64,000 nt of DNA from an uncultured Dysosmobacter sp. (GTDB lineage: Bacteria > Bacillota > Clostridia > Oscillospirales > Oscillospiraceae), in NCBI RefSeq assembly GCF_947631635.1, contig NZ_CANRMB010000005.1, forward strand, positions 1 through 64,000, read 5' to 3'. Made by a program: the position numbers and the translations under genes. Positions 15,543 through 24,630 of this stretch are shown here, one piece after another. Numbering within the stretch: the first letter of the stretch is position 1; the number at the start of each line of letters is the position of its first letter. A model generated the notes under the pieces. It searched no databases. It worked only from the letters and a program-made list of their open reading frames with translations, and had not been told where the DNA came from.

Positions 15543-16523
15543 TCATGCCATCATCTGGCAGACGGCTTGAACGATATTCTGCGGCAGCACACGGCACTGA
15601 TCCTCCAGATGGGGACTTACGGGAATGGGGACAAAGGGAGCGCCGATCCGGACCACGGGGGACTTTAGGGAGGAGAAGGCTTCTTCGGAAATGGTGGCGG
15701 AAAGCTCCCCGCCGAAGCCGCCGTGCCGAACGGCCTCGTGGGCCACGACCGCTCTGCCGGTCTTCCGAACAGAAGCCAGAATCGTCTCCTTGTCCAGAGG
15801 GGTCAATGTCCGAAGGTCCAGGACCTCCGCATCGATCCCCTTGGCGGCCAGGACCTCCGCCGCTTCCAGCGCGCGGTTCACCATGACGCCATAGACGACC
15901 AGAGTCACATCCCGGCCCTCCCGGGCAATGCGTGCTTTTCCAAAGGGGATCGTATAATCCCCCTCCGGCACGTCGCCCTCTGTTTTGAACAGGGTTTTAT
16001 GCTCCAGAAAGATCACAGGGTTGTCATTTCGGATGGCGGTCTTCAGGAGACCCTTTCCTTCGGCGGGGCAGGAGGGGACCACCACCTGCAGACCCGGAAT
16101 ATGGGCGAACCACGCCTCCAGACAGTCTGTGTGATGGGCACCCTGCATTTTCACGATCCCGTCCGGGCAGCGGACCACCATGGACACCTTCCCCTGGCCG
16201 CCGAACATGTAGCGCGACTTGGCGGCCTGATTCACAAGTTCGTCCATACAGGCGGGAAGGCAGTTGGAAAACCGCATATCAATGACAGGCCGCATGCCTG
16301 AAAGGGCGGCGCCCACTGCGCTGGAGACGATGGCGGTCTCAGAGATGGGCGTATCCAGCATGTGGCTGGTGTCTCCGTTCAAAAGCTCCTTCAATCCAAG
16401 ATAGTGGCTCAGTCCGCCGCCGCGGCCATGAAGGTCTTCAGCCATGACGAATACAGAGGGATCCCGGCCCATTTCCTCGGCCAACGCCTCCAGGGTAGCA
16501 TCCTTATAGCTTTTCTTCTGCAT
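15543..16523 (-). CDS. E1 beta subunit of a 2-oxoacid/acetoin dehydrogenase-type enzyme
   Basis: 326 residues of the transketolase pyrimidine-binding plus C-terminal fold. The N-terminal KSYKDATLEALAEEMGRDPS and VFVMAEDLHGRGGGL carry the Glu that activates TPP. The middle has DTPISETAIVSSAVGAALSG, and the C-terminal domain has LDLRTLTPLD and VVAHEAVRHGGFGGEL. Start ATG 16523 follows GGAGG; the gene begins 14 bases after E1 alpha. It forms an alpha2beta2 TPP enzyme that decarboxylates a 2-oxoacid or cleaves acetoin. No E2 or E3 gene occurs in the window, so acyl transfer must use subunits elsewhere or another acceptor. Confidence 0.92.
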   Translation of the reverse strand: MQKKSYKDATLEALAEEMGRDPSVFVMAEDLHGRGGGLSHYLGLKELLNGDTSHMLDTPISETAIVSSAVGAALSGMRPVIDMRFSNCLPACMDELVNQAAKSRYMFGGQGKVSMVVRCPDGIVKMQGAHHTDCLEAWFAHIPGLQVVVPSCPAEGKGLLKTAIRNDNPVIFLEHKTLFKTEGDVPEGDYTIPFGKARIAREGRDVTLVVYGVMVNRALEAAEVLAAKGIDAEVLDLRTLTPLDKETILASVRKTGRAVVAHEAVRHGGFGGELSATISEEAFSSLKSPVVRIGAPFVPIPVSPHLEDQCRVLPQNIVQAVCQMMA

Positions 16524-16536
16524 GGAACCCACCTCC

Positions 16537-17508
16537 TCAGTCGTACAGGTCCGCGTAGAGTTCATCCGGCTCGGGATACGGACTCTCCACAGCGAACCGG
16601 CGGGCGTCCTCGATCAGGGAATCCACATGGGCGCTCACCATATCAAAATCCTCTCTGGTCAGCACACCGTCCGTCAGACAGCGCCGCTCAAAGTTCTGGA
16701 TGGGATCGTCCGCCTCCAGCCTGGCCCACGCGGCTTCGGCGTCCCGATAGGGCTGCGAGTCGCCTACGTTATGCCCCAGCGCGCGATGAGTCTGGCATTC
16801 CAAGAAGCCGCAGCGGTTCCCCTCGCCGTTTCTGGCTCGCTGCACCAGCTTTTCCATGGCGGCCTGGACTGCGAAAAAGTCGTTGCCATTGACCACATAG
16901 CTGGTCATGTCGTAGGAGTCCGCCCGCTTGGAGAGGTTCAGCACAGCCTGCTGACCGCCTGTGGCATGCTGCGTACTGCAGGCAATCCCATTGTTTTCGC
17001 ACACGAAGATCACCGGCAGGTGCCAAGCCGCGGCCATGTTGGCGGACTCGTGGAAGGGACCGCGGTTGATGGCGCCGTCTCCGAAAAACACGACGGAGAT
17101 CGCATCGGAATTCTGGAAGCGGGCGGCCAGAGCGGCGCCCACGGCCAAACCGAAGCCTCCGCCGACGATCCCGTTGGCTCCCAGCATCCCCACCTGAAAA
17201 TCCGCGATGTGCTGCGACCCACCCTTGCCTTTGCAGCAGCCGGTGGCCTTGCCGTACAGCTCTGCCATCATGGGGCGCAGGTCGGCACCCTTGGCGATGG
17301 TGTGCCCGTGTCCGCGATGGGTGCTTTCAATGCGGTCGTGGAGGGACAGGCAGGCACAGACGCCGGTGGCAACGGCCTCCTCCCCAATGTAAAGGTGGAC
17401 ATTTCCCAGAATGTCCCCGGATTCACGCGCGCGTTTTGCCTCAAGCTCAAATTTGCGGATTTTGACCATGGTCTCGTAATGCCGCAAAAGTTCTTCTTTG
17501 GAAAACAT
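16537..17508 (-). CDS. E1 alpha subunit of a 2-oxoacid/acetoin dehydrogenase-type enzyme
   Basis: 323 residues. The TPP-binding motif is complete: GDGAINRGPFHESANMA near residue 143 followed by FVCENNGIACST. HRGHGHTIAKGADLRPMMAE and GKGGSQHIAD are typical of AcoA/PdhA proteins of the short type. Start ATG 17508 follows AGGAGA. It lies 167 bases downstream of the first CoA-transferase gene and just before E1 beta, in one leftward transcript from the sigma-54 promoter at 18957. Whether the substrate is pyruvate, acetoin or a branched 2-oxoacid cannot be read from the sequence. Confidence 0.92.
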   Translation of the reverse strand: MFSKEELLRHYETMVKIRKFELEAKRARESGDILGNVHLYIGEEAVATGVCACLSLHDRIESTHRGHGHTIAKGADLRPMMAELYGKATGCCKGKGGSQHIADFQVGMLGANGIVGGGFGLAVGAALAARFQNSDAISVVFFGDGAINRGPFHESANMAAAWHLPVIFVCENNGIACSTQHATGGQQAVLNLSKRADSYDMTSYVVNGNDFFAVQAAMEKLVQRARNGEGNRCGFLECQTHRALGHNVGDSQPYRDAEAAWARLEADDPIQNFERRCLTDGVLTREDFDMVSAHVDSLIEDARRFAVESPYPEPDELYADLYD

Positions 17509-17675
17509 GATCCATCTCCTATCATGTGTATTTGCGGCGTAAAAAACAAGGACGCCGCAGGAACCTTGCCAGTCCGCCGCAGTGGGTATCTGCGGCAGGG
17601 CTGTTCAGGGACTGCCGGGCCGCCGGGACAGATATTGCACTGTATTTTCCAAGAGACCCAGGCTTCTCCGATGGA

Positions 17676-18875
17676 TCAGATAACGCCCTTCTCTTTCAGT
17701 TCCGCCAGCTTGGCCTCGTCAAAGCCCAGCATGGTCTTGTAGATCTCAACGTTATCCTCGCCCAGCAGCGGCGCAGCCTTGCGGGGATAGGACTTGGTGC
17801 GGGTCAGCTTCTGGGGCATCGCGGTGATGTGCAGCTTGCCGATGCCGGGCTGGTCGATCTCGGGGAACATGTCTCTGGCGCCGGCGATCTGGGGGTCCAC
17901 TACCATGCGGTCGATGGTGTTCACGGGGCTTGCGGGGCAGCCGGCACCGTTGAGCAGCTGGTCCACCTCGTTGATGGTGTGCTGCTCCGTCCAAGCGGAG
18001 ACGATCTCACGCAGCACCTCATGGTTGGCGACGCGGTCTTTCACCGTCAGGAAGCGGGGATCTTCCTTTAGCTCCGGCTGCTCCATCACGTCGCACAGGA
18101 TGCCGAAGAGCTTGTTGTTGCCGGTGGCCACGATCACATCGCCGTCCTTGGTGGGGAAGGCATCGTAGGGATAGGTGGACTCATAGCGGTTGCCGATGCG
18201 CTGGGGGAGACGGCCGGTGGACTGGTAGATCATGGTGATATTCTCCATGGCGGAGGCCACGGAGTCCACCAGGGCCACGTCCACCTTTTCCCCTAACCCT
18301 GTCTTCTGGCGGTTCACCAGAGCGGCCAGCACGCCGATGGTCAGGTTCAGGCCGCCCAGAACGTCGCCCATGGGCGTGCCCACGCGGGTGGGTTTTCCGC
18401 CGGGCCAACCGGTGGTACTCATCAGGCCGCCCATGGCCTGACCGACAATGTCATAGCCTGCCCGCTTGCTCAGGGGGCCGGTATGGCCGAAGCCGGACAC
18501 CGCGCCATAGATGATCGCAGGGTTGACCTCTTTGAGCACGTCGTAGCCGAGGCCCAGCTTCTCCATGGTGCCGGGGCGGTAGTTCTCAATGACAACATCC
18601 GCCTTTTTCACCATCTCCTTGAAGATCTCCTTGGCCTCAGGCTCTTTCAGGTTCAGGGTGCAGCCGGTCTTGCTGCGGTTGAAGTTTGCGAAATACACGC
18701 TGTTGTCGTTGATGAAGGGACCCATGCTGCGGCTGTCGTCGCCGCCCTTGGGGTTTTCCACCTTGATAACCGTGGCGCCCATGTCAGCCATCAGCGCACC
18801 GCAGTACGGACCAGCCAGCACGCGGGTCAGATCCAGGACCACGATGCCCTCCAGCAAACCTCTCTCATTTTCCAT
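17676..18875 (-). CDS. Family III CoA-transferase (CaiB/Frc type), copy 1
   Basis: 399 residues of the interlocked-dimer CoA-transferase fold. Signatures: VLDLTRVLAGPYCGALMADM at the N-terminus, VIENYRPGTMEKLGLGYDVL, IYGAVSGFGHTGPLSKRAGY, and GTPMGDVLGGLNLTIGVLAA, which contains the Asp that carries the acyl-anhydride intermediate. Such enzymes move CoA between two carboxylates, for example succinyl-CoA and a dicarboxylate. It is first in the leftward operon. A paralogue lies divergently at 20055, so two activation steps or substrates are likely. Confidence 0.94.
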   Translation of the reverse strand: MENERGLLEGIVVLDLTRVLAGPYCGALMADMGATVIKVENPKGGDDSRSMGPFINDNSVYFANFNRSKTGCTLNLKEPEAKEIFKEMVKKADVVIENYRPGTMEKLGLGYDVLKEVNPAIIYGAVSGFGHTGPLSKRAGYDIVGQAMGGLMSTTGWPGGKPTRVGTPMGDVLGGLNLTIGVLAALVNRQKTGLGEKVDVALVDSVASAMENITMIYQSTGRLPQRIGNRYESTYPYDAFPTKDGDVIVATGNNKLFGILCDVMEQPELKEDPRFLTVKDRVANHEVLREIVSAWTEQHTINEVDQLLNGAGCPASPVNTIDRMVVDPQIAGARDMFPEIDQPGIGKLHITAMPQKLTRTKSYPRKAAPLLGEDNVEIYKTMLGFDEAKLAELKEKGVI

Positions 18876-18941
18876 GTTATACAGCTTCCTTTCATATGTG
18901 GATTTCCTGGCAGCGGCCAGTTAGCTTTGAAAAGGTATTCT

Positions 18942-18957
18942 AGCAAATTATGTGCCA
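18942..18957 (-). promoter_or_regulatory. Sigma-54 promoter, leftward operon
   Basis: On the minus strand TGGCAC (18957-18952), five bases, TTGCT (18946-18942): a full match to the -24/-12 consensus. It lies 67 bases before the CoA-transferase start. Confidence 0.88.
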
Positions 18958-18998
18958 ATAAATTTGCCACACAGATCCGACCACAATTGACACATATT

Positions 18999-19014
18999 TG
19001 GCACATTTTTTGCT
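18999..19014 (+). promoter_or_regulatory. Sigma-54 promoter, rightward operon
   Basis: TGGCAC (18999-19004), five bases, TTGCT (19010-19014): a full -24/-12 match, 31 bases before the AEC transporter start and back-to-back with the leftward promoter. Confidence 0.88.
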
Positions 19015-19045
19015 ATAAAGATTTGACATAGAGAGGAAGTACGAC

Positions 19046-19990
19046 ATGTTTTTACAGAATTTATTGTTCAGCGCGAACCTGATTTTGCCGATATTTCTGG
19101 TCATCGGGGCAGGCTGCGCGATCCGGCAAAAGGGTCTTTTCACCGATGACTATGTGAAGCGGAGCATCAAGCTGATCTACTACATCTTTCTGCCTGCAAA
19201 GCTGTTCCTGGATATCTCCGGCACGGATATCAAAGCCGCCTTTTCCCTTCCTTTCCTATGCGTGATCGGTATAGGCAGTGTGGTGCAGTTTCTGCTGGCT
19301 TGGCTGAGCGGTAACCTGCTCTGCAAGGATAAAAGGAAGCAGAGCGCCTTTTCCCACGCCTGCTTCCGAGGAAATTTCGTCTATATGGGCGTCGCGCTGC
19401 TGCAGGATATCTACGGCGGCGTGGTGCCGGAGACGGCGATGATCCTGGCGCTGCTCATGCCGCTTTACAACATTCAGGGCGCGATCCTGATGAGCGTCAA
19501 GGAAGGCCGCGGGAGCGTGCATATCTCCAAAATCCTGCTGGATATCCTGAAAAACCCCATGATCCTGGCGCTTCTGGCGGGTATACCCTTTGCACTGCTG
19601 GAGATCCCGCTTCCGCACCTCGTTACAAAAACGCTGGAATACTTCCGTTCAGGCACCAGCATCATGGCGCTGCTGGTGGTGGGAGCCAGTCTCCGGATGG
19701 ACACTGTGCGCAGAGATTTCCGGCTCCTGCTGAAGATCAGCAGCATCAAGCTGCTGCTGATGCCGGCGATTTGGGTTGTTATGGCGATGATGGCTGGACT
19801 GACGACGGTGCAGACCGTGGTCCTGGCAATGGTGGGCGGTATGCCCTCTGCCATCAATGTGTTCGTGATCACAGATCAGATGGGCGGCGACGGTGAGCTG
19901 GCCTGCGGCGCAGTGGTGATGACACATCTGGTGTCGCTGTTTACCGTTACCGGTATGGCTCTCCTGATGCGGAGTATTGGATGGATATAG
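19046..19990 (+). CDS. AEC-family transporter (auxin efflux carrier superfamily)
   Basis: 314 residues with ten predicted membrane helices in two halves of five, typical of AEC carriers such as malonate or malate transporters. The first segment reads LILPIFLVIGAGCAIRQKGL and the C-terminal half holds GMPSAINVFVITDQMGGDGE, a conserved AEC stretch. Start ATG 19046 follows GAGAGGAAG. It is first in the rightward sigma-54 operon with a CoA-transferase and an HMG-CoA-lyase-like gene, so it most likely moves the carboxylic acid that the operon handles, in or out. Confidence 0.88.
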   Translation: MFLQNLLFSANLILPIFLVIGAGCAIRQKGLFTDDYVKRSIKLIYYIFLPAKLFLDISGTDIKAAFSLPFLCVIGIGSVVQFLLAWLSGNLLCKDKRKQSAFSHACFRGNFVYMGVALLQDIYGGVVPETAMILALLMPLYNIQGAILMSVKEGRGSVHISKILLDILKNPMILALLAGIPFALLEIPLPHLVTKTLEYFRSGTSIMALLVVGASLRMDTVRRDFRLLLKISSIKLLLMPAIWVVMAMMAGLTTVQTVVLAMVGGMPSAINVFVITDQMGGDGELACGAVVMTHLVSLFTVTGMALLMRSIGWI

Positions 19991-20054
19991 GGCGAACCGT
20001 TTCTGAAAAAACAGACAGTTATTAAATATTCGCTATTTTAAGGAGGCCGACACA

Positions 20055-21254
20055 ATGGAAAACGCAATGGCACTGAGCAACATCCGGGTTCTGGATCTGA
20101 CCCGCGTGATGGCGGGTCCGTACTGTACGATGTATCTGGCGGACCTCGGAGCGGAGGTCATCAAGATTGAGATCCCGGGCAGCGGAGATGACACAAGAAA
20201 GTTTCCGCCGTTTCAGAATGGGGAAAGTCTCTACTATTGTAACGTTAACCGTAACAAGAAGGGCGTTACATTAAACCTGAAACGGCCCGCAGGAAAGCAG
20301 CTTTTTATGGAGATGGTAAAGCAGGCCGACGTGGTTGTGGAGAATTACCGGCCGGGCGTCATGGACAAGCTGGGGCTTGGCTACGATGTGCTCAAGGAGA
20401 TCAATCCTCGGATCATCTACGGCGCGGTGTCCGGCTTCGGCAGCTACGGCCCGCTGCATCAGCGCCCCGGCTATGACATCATCGCTCAGGCCATGAGTGG
20501 TCTGATGAGCCTGACGGGCGAATGCGGCGGCGGTCCCATCCGGACCGGCAGCGCCATCGGCGATCTGGTGGGCGGCCTGAACCTGACCATCGGTATTCTG
20601 GCGGCGCTGAATGCGAGACAGCTCACAGGCAAGGGCCAGCGGGTGGATATCTCTCTGGTGGACGGCCTGGTATCCTTCCTGGAGACCAACACCCAGCGGT
20701 ATTTGGCGAACGGCGTGCAGCCGCCCCGGATGGGCAACCGGTACCCCTCCGCCGCACCTTATGACTCCTTCAAAGCGAAGGACGGCGAGTTCGTGATCGG
20801 CTGCGGGAATGACAAGCTCTTTGCCCTCCTTTGCAGCCAGGTCCTCCAGCGCCCGGAGCTTTCCTCCGATCCCCGGTATGACACGCCGTCGAAGCGTTTG
20901 GACAGACAGGAGGAGCTGAAGGTCATCATTGAGGCGTGGGCGAAGGACCACACCATAGAGGAAGCGGTGAATTTGGTGCTGGAAGCCGGCGTCCCGGCGG
21001 CGCCGATCTACGATATCGCAGCGGTCATGGCCAACCAGCACATCGCGGAGGCCCGGGAGATGTTCCTCAACTGCGACCATCCCACCGCAGGCCACCTGCG
21101 CATCAACGGAAACCCCGTCAAGCTGATGGACAGCATGCCGAGTCTGCGCCGGCCCGCCCCCTCCCTTGGGCAGGACAACGAGGAGGTCTACGAAAACATC
21201 TTCGGCGTCAGCGCCCAGCAGCTGGAGGAGCTGAAAGCGGAGGGCGCCATCTGA
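20055..21254 (+). CDS. Family III CoA-transferase (CaiB/Frc type), copy 2
   Basis: 399 residues, paralogous along its full length to the protein encoded at 17676. It has VLDLTRVMAGPYCTMYLADL, VVENYRPGVMDKLGLGYDVL, and GSAIGDLVGGLNLTIGILAA with the catalytic Asp. Start ATG 20055 follows AAGGAGG. It sits between the AEC transporter and the lyase gene. The two copies face opposite ways 1.2 kb apart, so besides differing in substrate they form an inverted duplication. A role in charging the acid that the lyase then cleaves is the simplest reading. Confidence 0.94.
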   Translation: MENAMALSNIRVLDLTRVMAGPYCTMYLADLGAEVIKIEIPGSGDDTRKFPPFQNGESLYYCNVNRNKKGVTLNLKRPAGKQLFMEMVKQADVVVENYRPGVMDKLGLGYDVLKEINPRIIYGAVSGFGSYGPLHQRPGYDIIAQAMSGLMSLTGECGGGPIRTGSAIGDLVGGLNLTIGILAALNARQLTGKGQRVDISLVDGLVSFLETNTQRYLANGVQPPRMGNRYPSAAPYDSFKAKDGEFVIGCGNDKLFALLCSQVLQRPELSSDPRYDTPSKRLDRQEELKVIIEAWAKDHTIEEAVNLVLEAGVPAAPIYDIAAVMANQHIAEAREMFLNCDHPTAGHLRINGNPVKLMDSMPSLRRPAPSLGQDNEEVYENIFGVSAQQLEELKAEGAI

Positions 21255-21356
21255 CGCTTTTTTAGAAGCGGGGCCCTCCCGGCAAGGAGGGGCCGTCTGA
21301 ATACATGGAAACGATCTGCTGTATACACAAAACAGGAAAAAGAAAAGGAGATTGCT

Positions 21357-22271
21357 ATGAAACTGCCCGAAAAAGTAGAAGTGATTGAAGTTTGCCCCCG
21401 GGACGGATTCCAGAACATCCACGACCTGATCCCCTTTGATGCCAAGGTCCGGATCATCAAAAAGCTGGCGGAGGCCGGCTTCAAGCGGATTGAAGCGGTG
21501 TCCTTCGTCAGCCCCAAGGCGATCCCCCAGATGGCCGACGCGAAGGACGTGATGCTGGCGGTGAAGGAGACGCTGAAGGAACACGGCGTCAGCTCCGTGG
21601 CGCTGGTGCCCAACGCCCGCGGCGTTGAGACCGCGCTGGAGTGCGGCGTGGATGAGCTGACCTACGTGATCAGCGTCAGCGAAAAGCACAATCTGGCCAA
21701 CGTGCGGCGCACCCCTGCGGAGTCTCTGGAACAGTTCAAGGCCCTGATCGGGGAGTATGGCGACAAGATGCGCTTCCGCCTTGCGCTGGCGACCGCCTTG
21801 GGCTGCCCCTTTGGGGAGGAGATCCGGACAGAGCGGGTGGCTGAGATGGCCCGCTTTGGCCTGGAGCTGGGCTGCCAGGAGATCATGATCGCCGATACGG
21901 TGGGCATGTCCAACCCGGCGCGGACCCATGCGCTGATGAGCGCGCTGGTCAAGGAGTTCGGTGCGGATACCTTCGTGATGCACCTGCACGACACCCGGGG
22001 GCTGGCCCTTGCCAACACGCTGGCCTGTATGGAGCTGGGCGTGCACAAATTCGAGTCCGCCGCAGGCGGCCTGGGCGGCTGCCCCTTCGCTCCCGGCGCC
22101 GCGGGCAATGTGGCCACGGAGGACGTGCTGAATATGATGAGTGAGATGGGGATCGAGACCGGGATCGACAACGATATCCTCCACGAGGCCATCGAACTGA
22201 TCGAGGCGGACGTACACGCACCCATCGTCAGCCACATGGCGCACCTGTATCATAAGGCTCCCTGCCGGTAA
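21357..22271 (+). CDS. HMG-CoA lyase-like enzyme
   Basis: 304 residues of a TIM-barrel DRE-type lyase. Visible sites are EVCPRDGFQN (catalytic Arg-Asp), VSFVSPKAIPQMAD, the metal ligands in MHLHDTRGLALAN, and the signature loop GGLGGCPFAPGAAGNVATED with its active-site Cys. HMG-CoA lyase splits HMG-CoA to acetoacetate and acetyl-CoA; relatives cleave citramalyl-CoA-like substrates. Start ATG 21357 follows AAAGGAG. Next to CoA-transferases it probably cleaves the CoA ester they form. The exact substrate, such as 3-hydroxy-3-methylglutarate or citramalate, is unknown. Confidence 0.92.
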   Translation: MKLPEKVEVIEVCPRDGFQNIHDLIPFDAKVRIIKKLAEAGFKRIEAVSFVSPKAIPQMADAKDVMLAVKETLKEHGVSSVALVPNARGVETALECGVDELTYVISVSEKHNLANVRRTPAESLEQFKALIGEYGDKMRFRLALATALGCPFGEEIRTERVAEMARFGLELGCQEIMIADTVGMSNPARTHALMSALVKEFGADTFVMHLHDTRGLALANTLACMELGVHKFESAAGGLGGCPFAPGAAGNVATEDVLNMMSEMGIETGIDNDILHEAIELIEADVHAPIVSHMAHLYHKAPCR

Positions 22272-22333
22272 GGGACGGAAAAGGCGGATAGCGCAGCCCG
22301 TCAAAACAGATAAAAAGCGCTTTCTCTGAGCAC

Positions 22334-22361
22334 AAAAAGGAGGGCCTCGGTCCTCCTTTTT
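22334..22361 (+). terminator. Terminator of the rightward operon
   Basis: A perfect 10-bp stem (22334-22343 with 22352-22361), A-run and T-run, about 60 bases after the lyase stop. Confidence 0.88.
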
Positions 22362-22413
22362 ACGCTTTTGAAAAATTATCCGGATATTTATCTAATTGAG
22401 AAAAAATCCATCT

Positions 22414-22442
22414 ATGAAAAGCCGGGTGGAATAGTGTATACT
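22414..22442 (+). promoter_or_regulatory. Sigma-A-type promoter of the sigma-54 activator
   Basis: ATGAAA (22414-22419), 17 bases and TATACT (22437-22442), 29 bases before the start. The regulator seems to be expressed independently of sigma-54. Confidence 0.5.
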
Positions 22443-22471
22443 GGACACAGCATGGGCAAGGGAGTGAAAAT

Positions 22472-24412
22472 ATGTTCAAATGGTGGGACTCAACTCAGAT
22501 CAAGAAGGTGAGCGATATCTGCCTGATCGCGCCCACAGAGCAGCTTGCGGCGCAGGCAGACAAGATCATTTTGAAGCAGAAGATGGACAACATCGAAGTT
22601 TTTGCTGTGGGCCTTGGCCGGAACGCCATTATAGACTGTGCAAGAGAGCTTTATGAAAGAGGCGCGAAGGTCATCATCAGCCGGAAGGGCTGCGCCCAGA
22701 TCATCGAGGAGACCAAGACCTTCGACGTCCCGGTGGTGAACCTCAACAATTCCATCATGGACTACCTGATCATGCTGAAGAAATGCGATTTTCAAACAGG
22801 CGGTCTGGTGGCGTTTTTCTCCTATGGGCCCCTGAGCCATGAGATCATAGAGATATGCGACTTTTTGGGCTTTCAGGCGCGGAATTATGTGTTCAGCAGC
22901 TTTGAGGACTGCCATACCTGCGTGCAGAAAGCGCTGGACGACGGTGCGGCCATGAGCATCGGCGGCGCCTGGACCGCGCCGGTGGCGAGGGAGGCGGGGC
23001 TGGAGCACGTGGTCGTGGAGAACTCTGAGGAATCCATCCTCAGCGCCTGTATGACTGCCCAGCAGCTTCTGGAGGTCGAATTGAAGGAAGCTGCCAAGCA
23101 GCGGACCCTGCAGGCCCAGATGGAGACGTATCAGGCGGTGCTGGAGTTTACCCACGACGCGATTATGTCCATTGACGACCAGGGACGGATCCAGGTGCTG
23201 AATCCCGTTGCGGAGCGGATCATGGGGGTCCAGGCCGCGGAGGCCATCGGGCGGAATATCGAGGAGGTCCTCCCGAACACGATGCTGCCTGAGGTCCTGC
23301 GCAGCGGCGAGCCGCAGCTGAACCAGATCATGCAGATCCACAAGACCTTGGCCAACACCAACCGCATTCCTATCGTGGTGAACGGGGAGACCCGGGGCGT
23401 GGTGGCGACCTTCCAGGACGTCAAGCAGCTCCAGACCACAGAACAGAAGATCCGCCTGAAGCTCCATGAGAGGGGGCTGGTGGCAAAATATACATTTTCC
23501 GACATTCTTGGCTCCTCCAGCGTGATCAGGGACACGATCCACCGGGCCAGAAGCTATGCTTTTTCTCAGGCATCCGTGCTGATCTGCGGAGAGACGGGAA
23601 CAGGCAAGGAGATGTTTGCCCAGAGCATCCACAACGCCAGTGAGCGATGCAACGGCCCCTTTGTGGCAGTGAACTGCACTGCCGTGGCCGCCAATCTGCT
23701 GGAGAGCGAGCTGTTTGGTTATGAGGCAGGGGCTTTCACCGGCGCGTCGAAAAACGGGAAAGAGGGCCTGTTTGAGCTGGCTCACGGTGGAACGATCTTT
23801 CTGGATGAGATCGGCGAGATCTCCAAAGAGACGCAGGTGGAGCTGCTGCGCGTCCTCCAGGAAAAGGAGATCCGCCGGGTGGGCGGCAGCCGCCTGATCC
23901 CGGTGGATGTGCGGGTTATCAGCGCCACCAATCTGGACCTGCTCCAGGAGATCGCGCAGAACCGCTTTCGGGAGGACCTCTATTACCGCCTGAATGTTCT
24001 GAATCTGGAGATCCCCCCGCTGCGGGAACGGGAGGACGATGTCAAGCTGATCGGGGAGCGGCTGCTGCGCCGCCTTGGCGGCGAGTCGCCGGACATCAGA
24101 AACCAGTATCTGCGGCTGCTGCACAGGATGCAGGGCTATCCCTGGTACGGTAATGTCAGGGAGCTTCAGAATTTTACAGAGCGGGTCTATATCCTTCTGC
24201 AAAACGGCGCCGATGCGGACAGTGTCGTTTCTGAAATGACCCAGCGAAAGCCCAACGCGAATCAGATGCAGAAGCTGGTGGAATCTGAGGAGAGGAACCG
24301 TGTGAAAGCCGCGCTGAAGGAGCATGACCGGGTGGAGGACGCGGCGGCCAGCCTGGGATACAGCCGGCAGACGCTGTGGCGAAAGATGAAAAAATACGGG
24401 ATATATCGTTGA
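22472..24412 (+). CDS. Sigma-54-dependent activator with PrpR-N and PAS domains
   Basis: 646 residues. Residues about 10-185 are a PrpR-N-type sensor domain (propionate-regulator N-terminal fold); 210-315 a PAS domain ([20 protein letters not shown]); 345-570 the AAA+ core with Walker A GETGTGKE, the sigma-54 contact loop GAFTGA and FLDEIGEIS; the last 40 residues a Fis-type HTH ([20 protein letters not shown]). It hydrolyses ATP to open sigma-54 promoter complexes. Three -24/-12 promoters at 18957, 18999 and 24577 lie around it, so it should switch on the whole regulon when its ligand, probably a pathway acid or CoA ester, is sensed. Confidence 0.95.
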   Translation: MFKWWDSTQIKKVSDICLIAPTEQLAAQADKIILKQKMDNIEVFAVGLGRNAIIDCARELYERGAKVIISRKGCAQIIEETKTFDVPVVNLNNSIMDYLIMLKKCDFQTGGLVAFFSYGPLSHEIIEICDFLGFQARNYVFSSFEDCHTCVQKALDDGAAMSIGGAWTAPVAREAGLEHVVVENSEESILSACMTAQQLLEVELKEAAKQRTLQAQMETYQAVLEFTHDAIMSIDDQGRIQVLNPVAERIMGVQAAEAIGRNIEEVLPNTMLPEVLRSGEPQLNQIMQIHKTLANTNRIPIVVNGETRGVVATFQDVKQLQTTEQKIRLKLHERGLVAKYTFSDILGSSSVIRDTIHRARSYAFSQASVLICGETGTGKEMFAQSIHNASERCNGPFVAVNCTAVAANLLESELFGYEAGAFTGASKNGKEGLFELAHGGTIFLDEIGEISKETQVELLRVLQEKEIRRVGGSRLIPVDVRVISATNLDLLQEIAQNRFREDLYYRLNVLNLEIPPLREREDDVKLIGERLLRRLGGESPDIRNQYLRLLHRMQGYPWYGNVRELQNFTERVYILLQNGADADSVVSEMTQRKPNANQMQKLVESEERNRVKAALKEHDRVEDAAASLGYSRQTLWRKMKKYGIYR

Positions 24413-24421
24413 GACCGCCTG

Positions 24422-24460
24422 AATGTTGCGTAACACTGAAACGTGCTACGCAACATTTTT
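24422..24460 (+). terminator. Terminator of the activator gene
   Basis: An 11-bp stem (24421-24431 with 24446-24456) followed by a T-run. Confidence 0.85.
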
Positions 24461-24502
24461 TCCTTTTTTTGACAGGAAACCTCCGAAATCGGGAATTCAC
24501 TG

Positions 24503-24514
24503 CCAAATATTTGG
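24503..24514 (+). promoter_or_regulatory. Palindrome, possible activator-binding site
   Basis: Perfect 12-bp palindrome CCAAATATTTGG, 63 bases upstream of the -24 element at 24577, where an enhancer-type site would be plausible. Confidence 0.4.
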
Positions 24515-24576
24515 TGAGTATCCCAAATTACAGAGGGGGAATTTGGACAAAAAGTTTGCGGCCCATCTCGGTAATT

Positions 24577-24592
24577 TGGCATGTTTTTTGCT
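24577..24592 (+). promoter_or_regulatory. Sigma-54 promoter of the DASS transporter
   Basis: TGGCAT (24577-24582), five bases, TTGCT (24588-24592); one base from the -24 consensus. It lies 38 bases before the transporter start. Confidence 0.85.
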
Positions 24593-24630
24593 TAATTATT
24601 TTGCATAAACTTTTAGGAGGAGGATTCTAA

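Noticed and set aside
20271-24436. Long minus-strand frames opposite the CoA-transferase, lyase and sigma-54 activator genes
   Set aside because: The opposite strand encodes full-length proteins with catalytic motifs; the minus frames show no recognisable domain.
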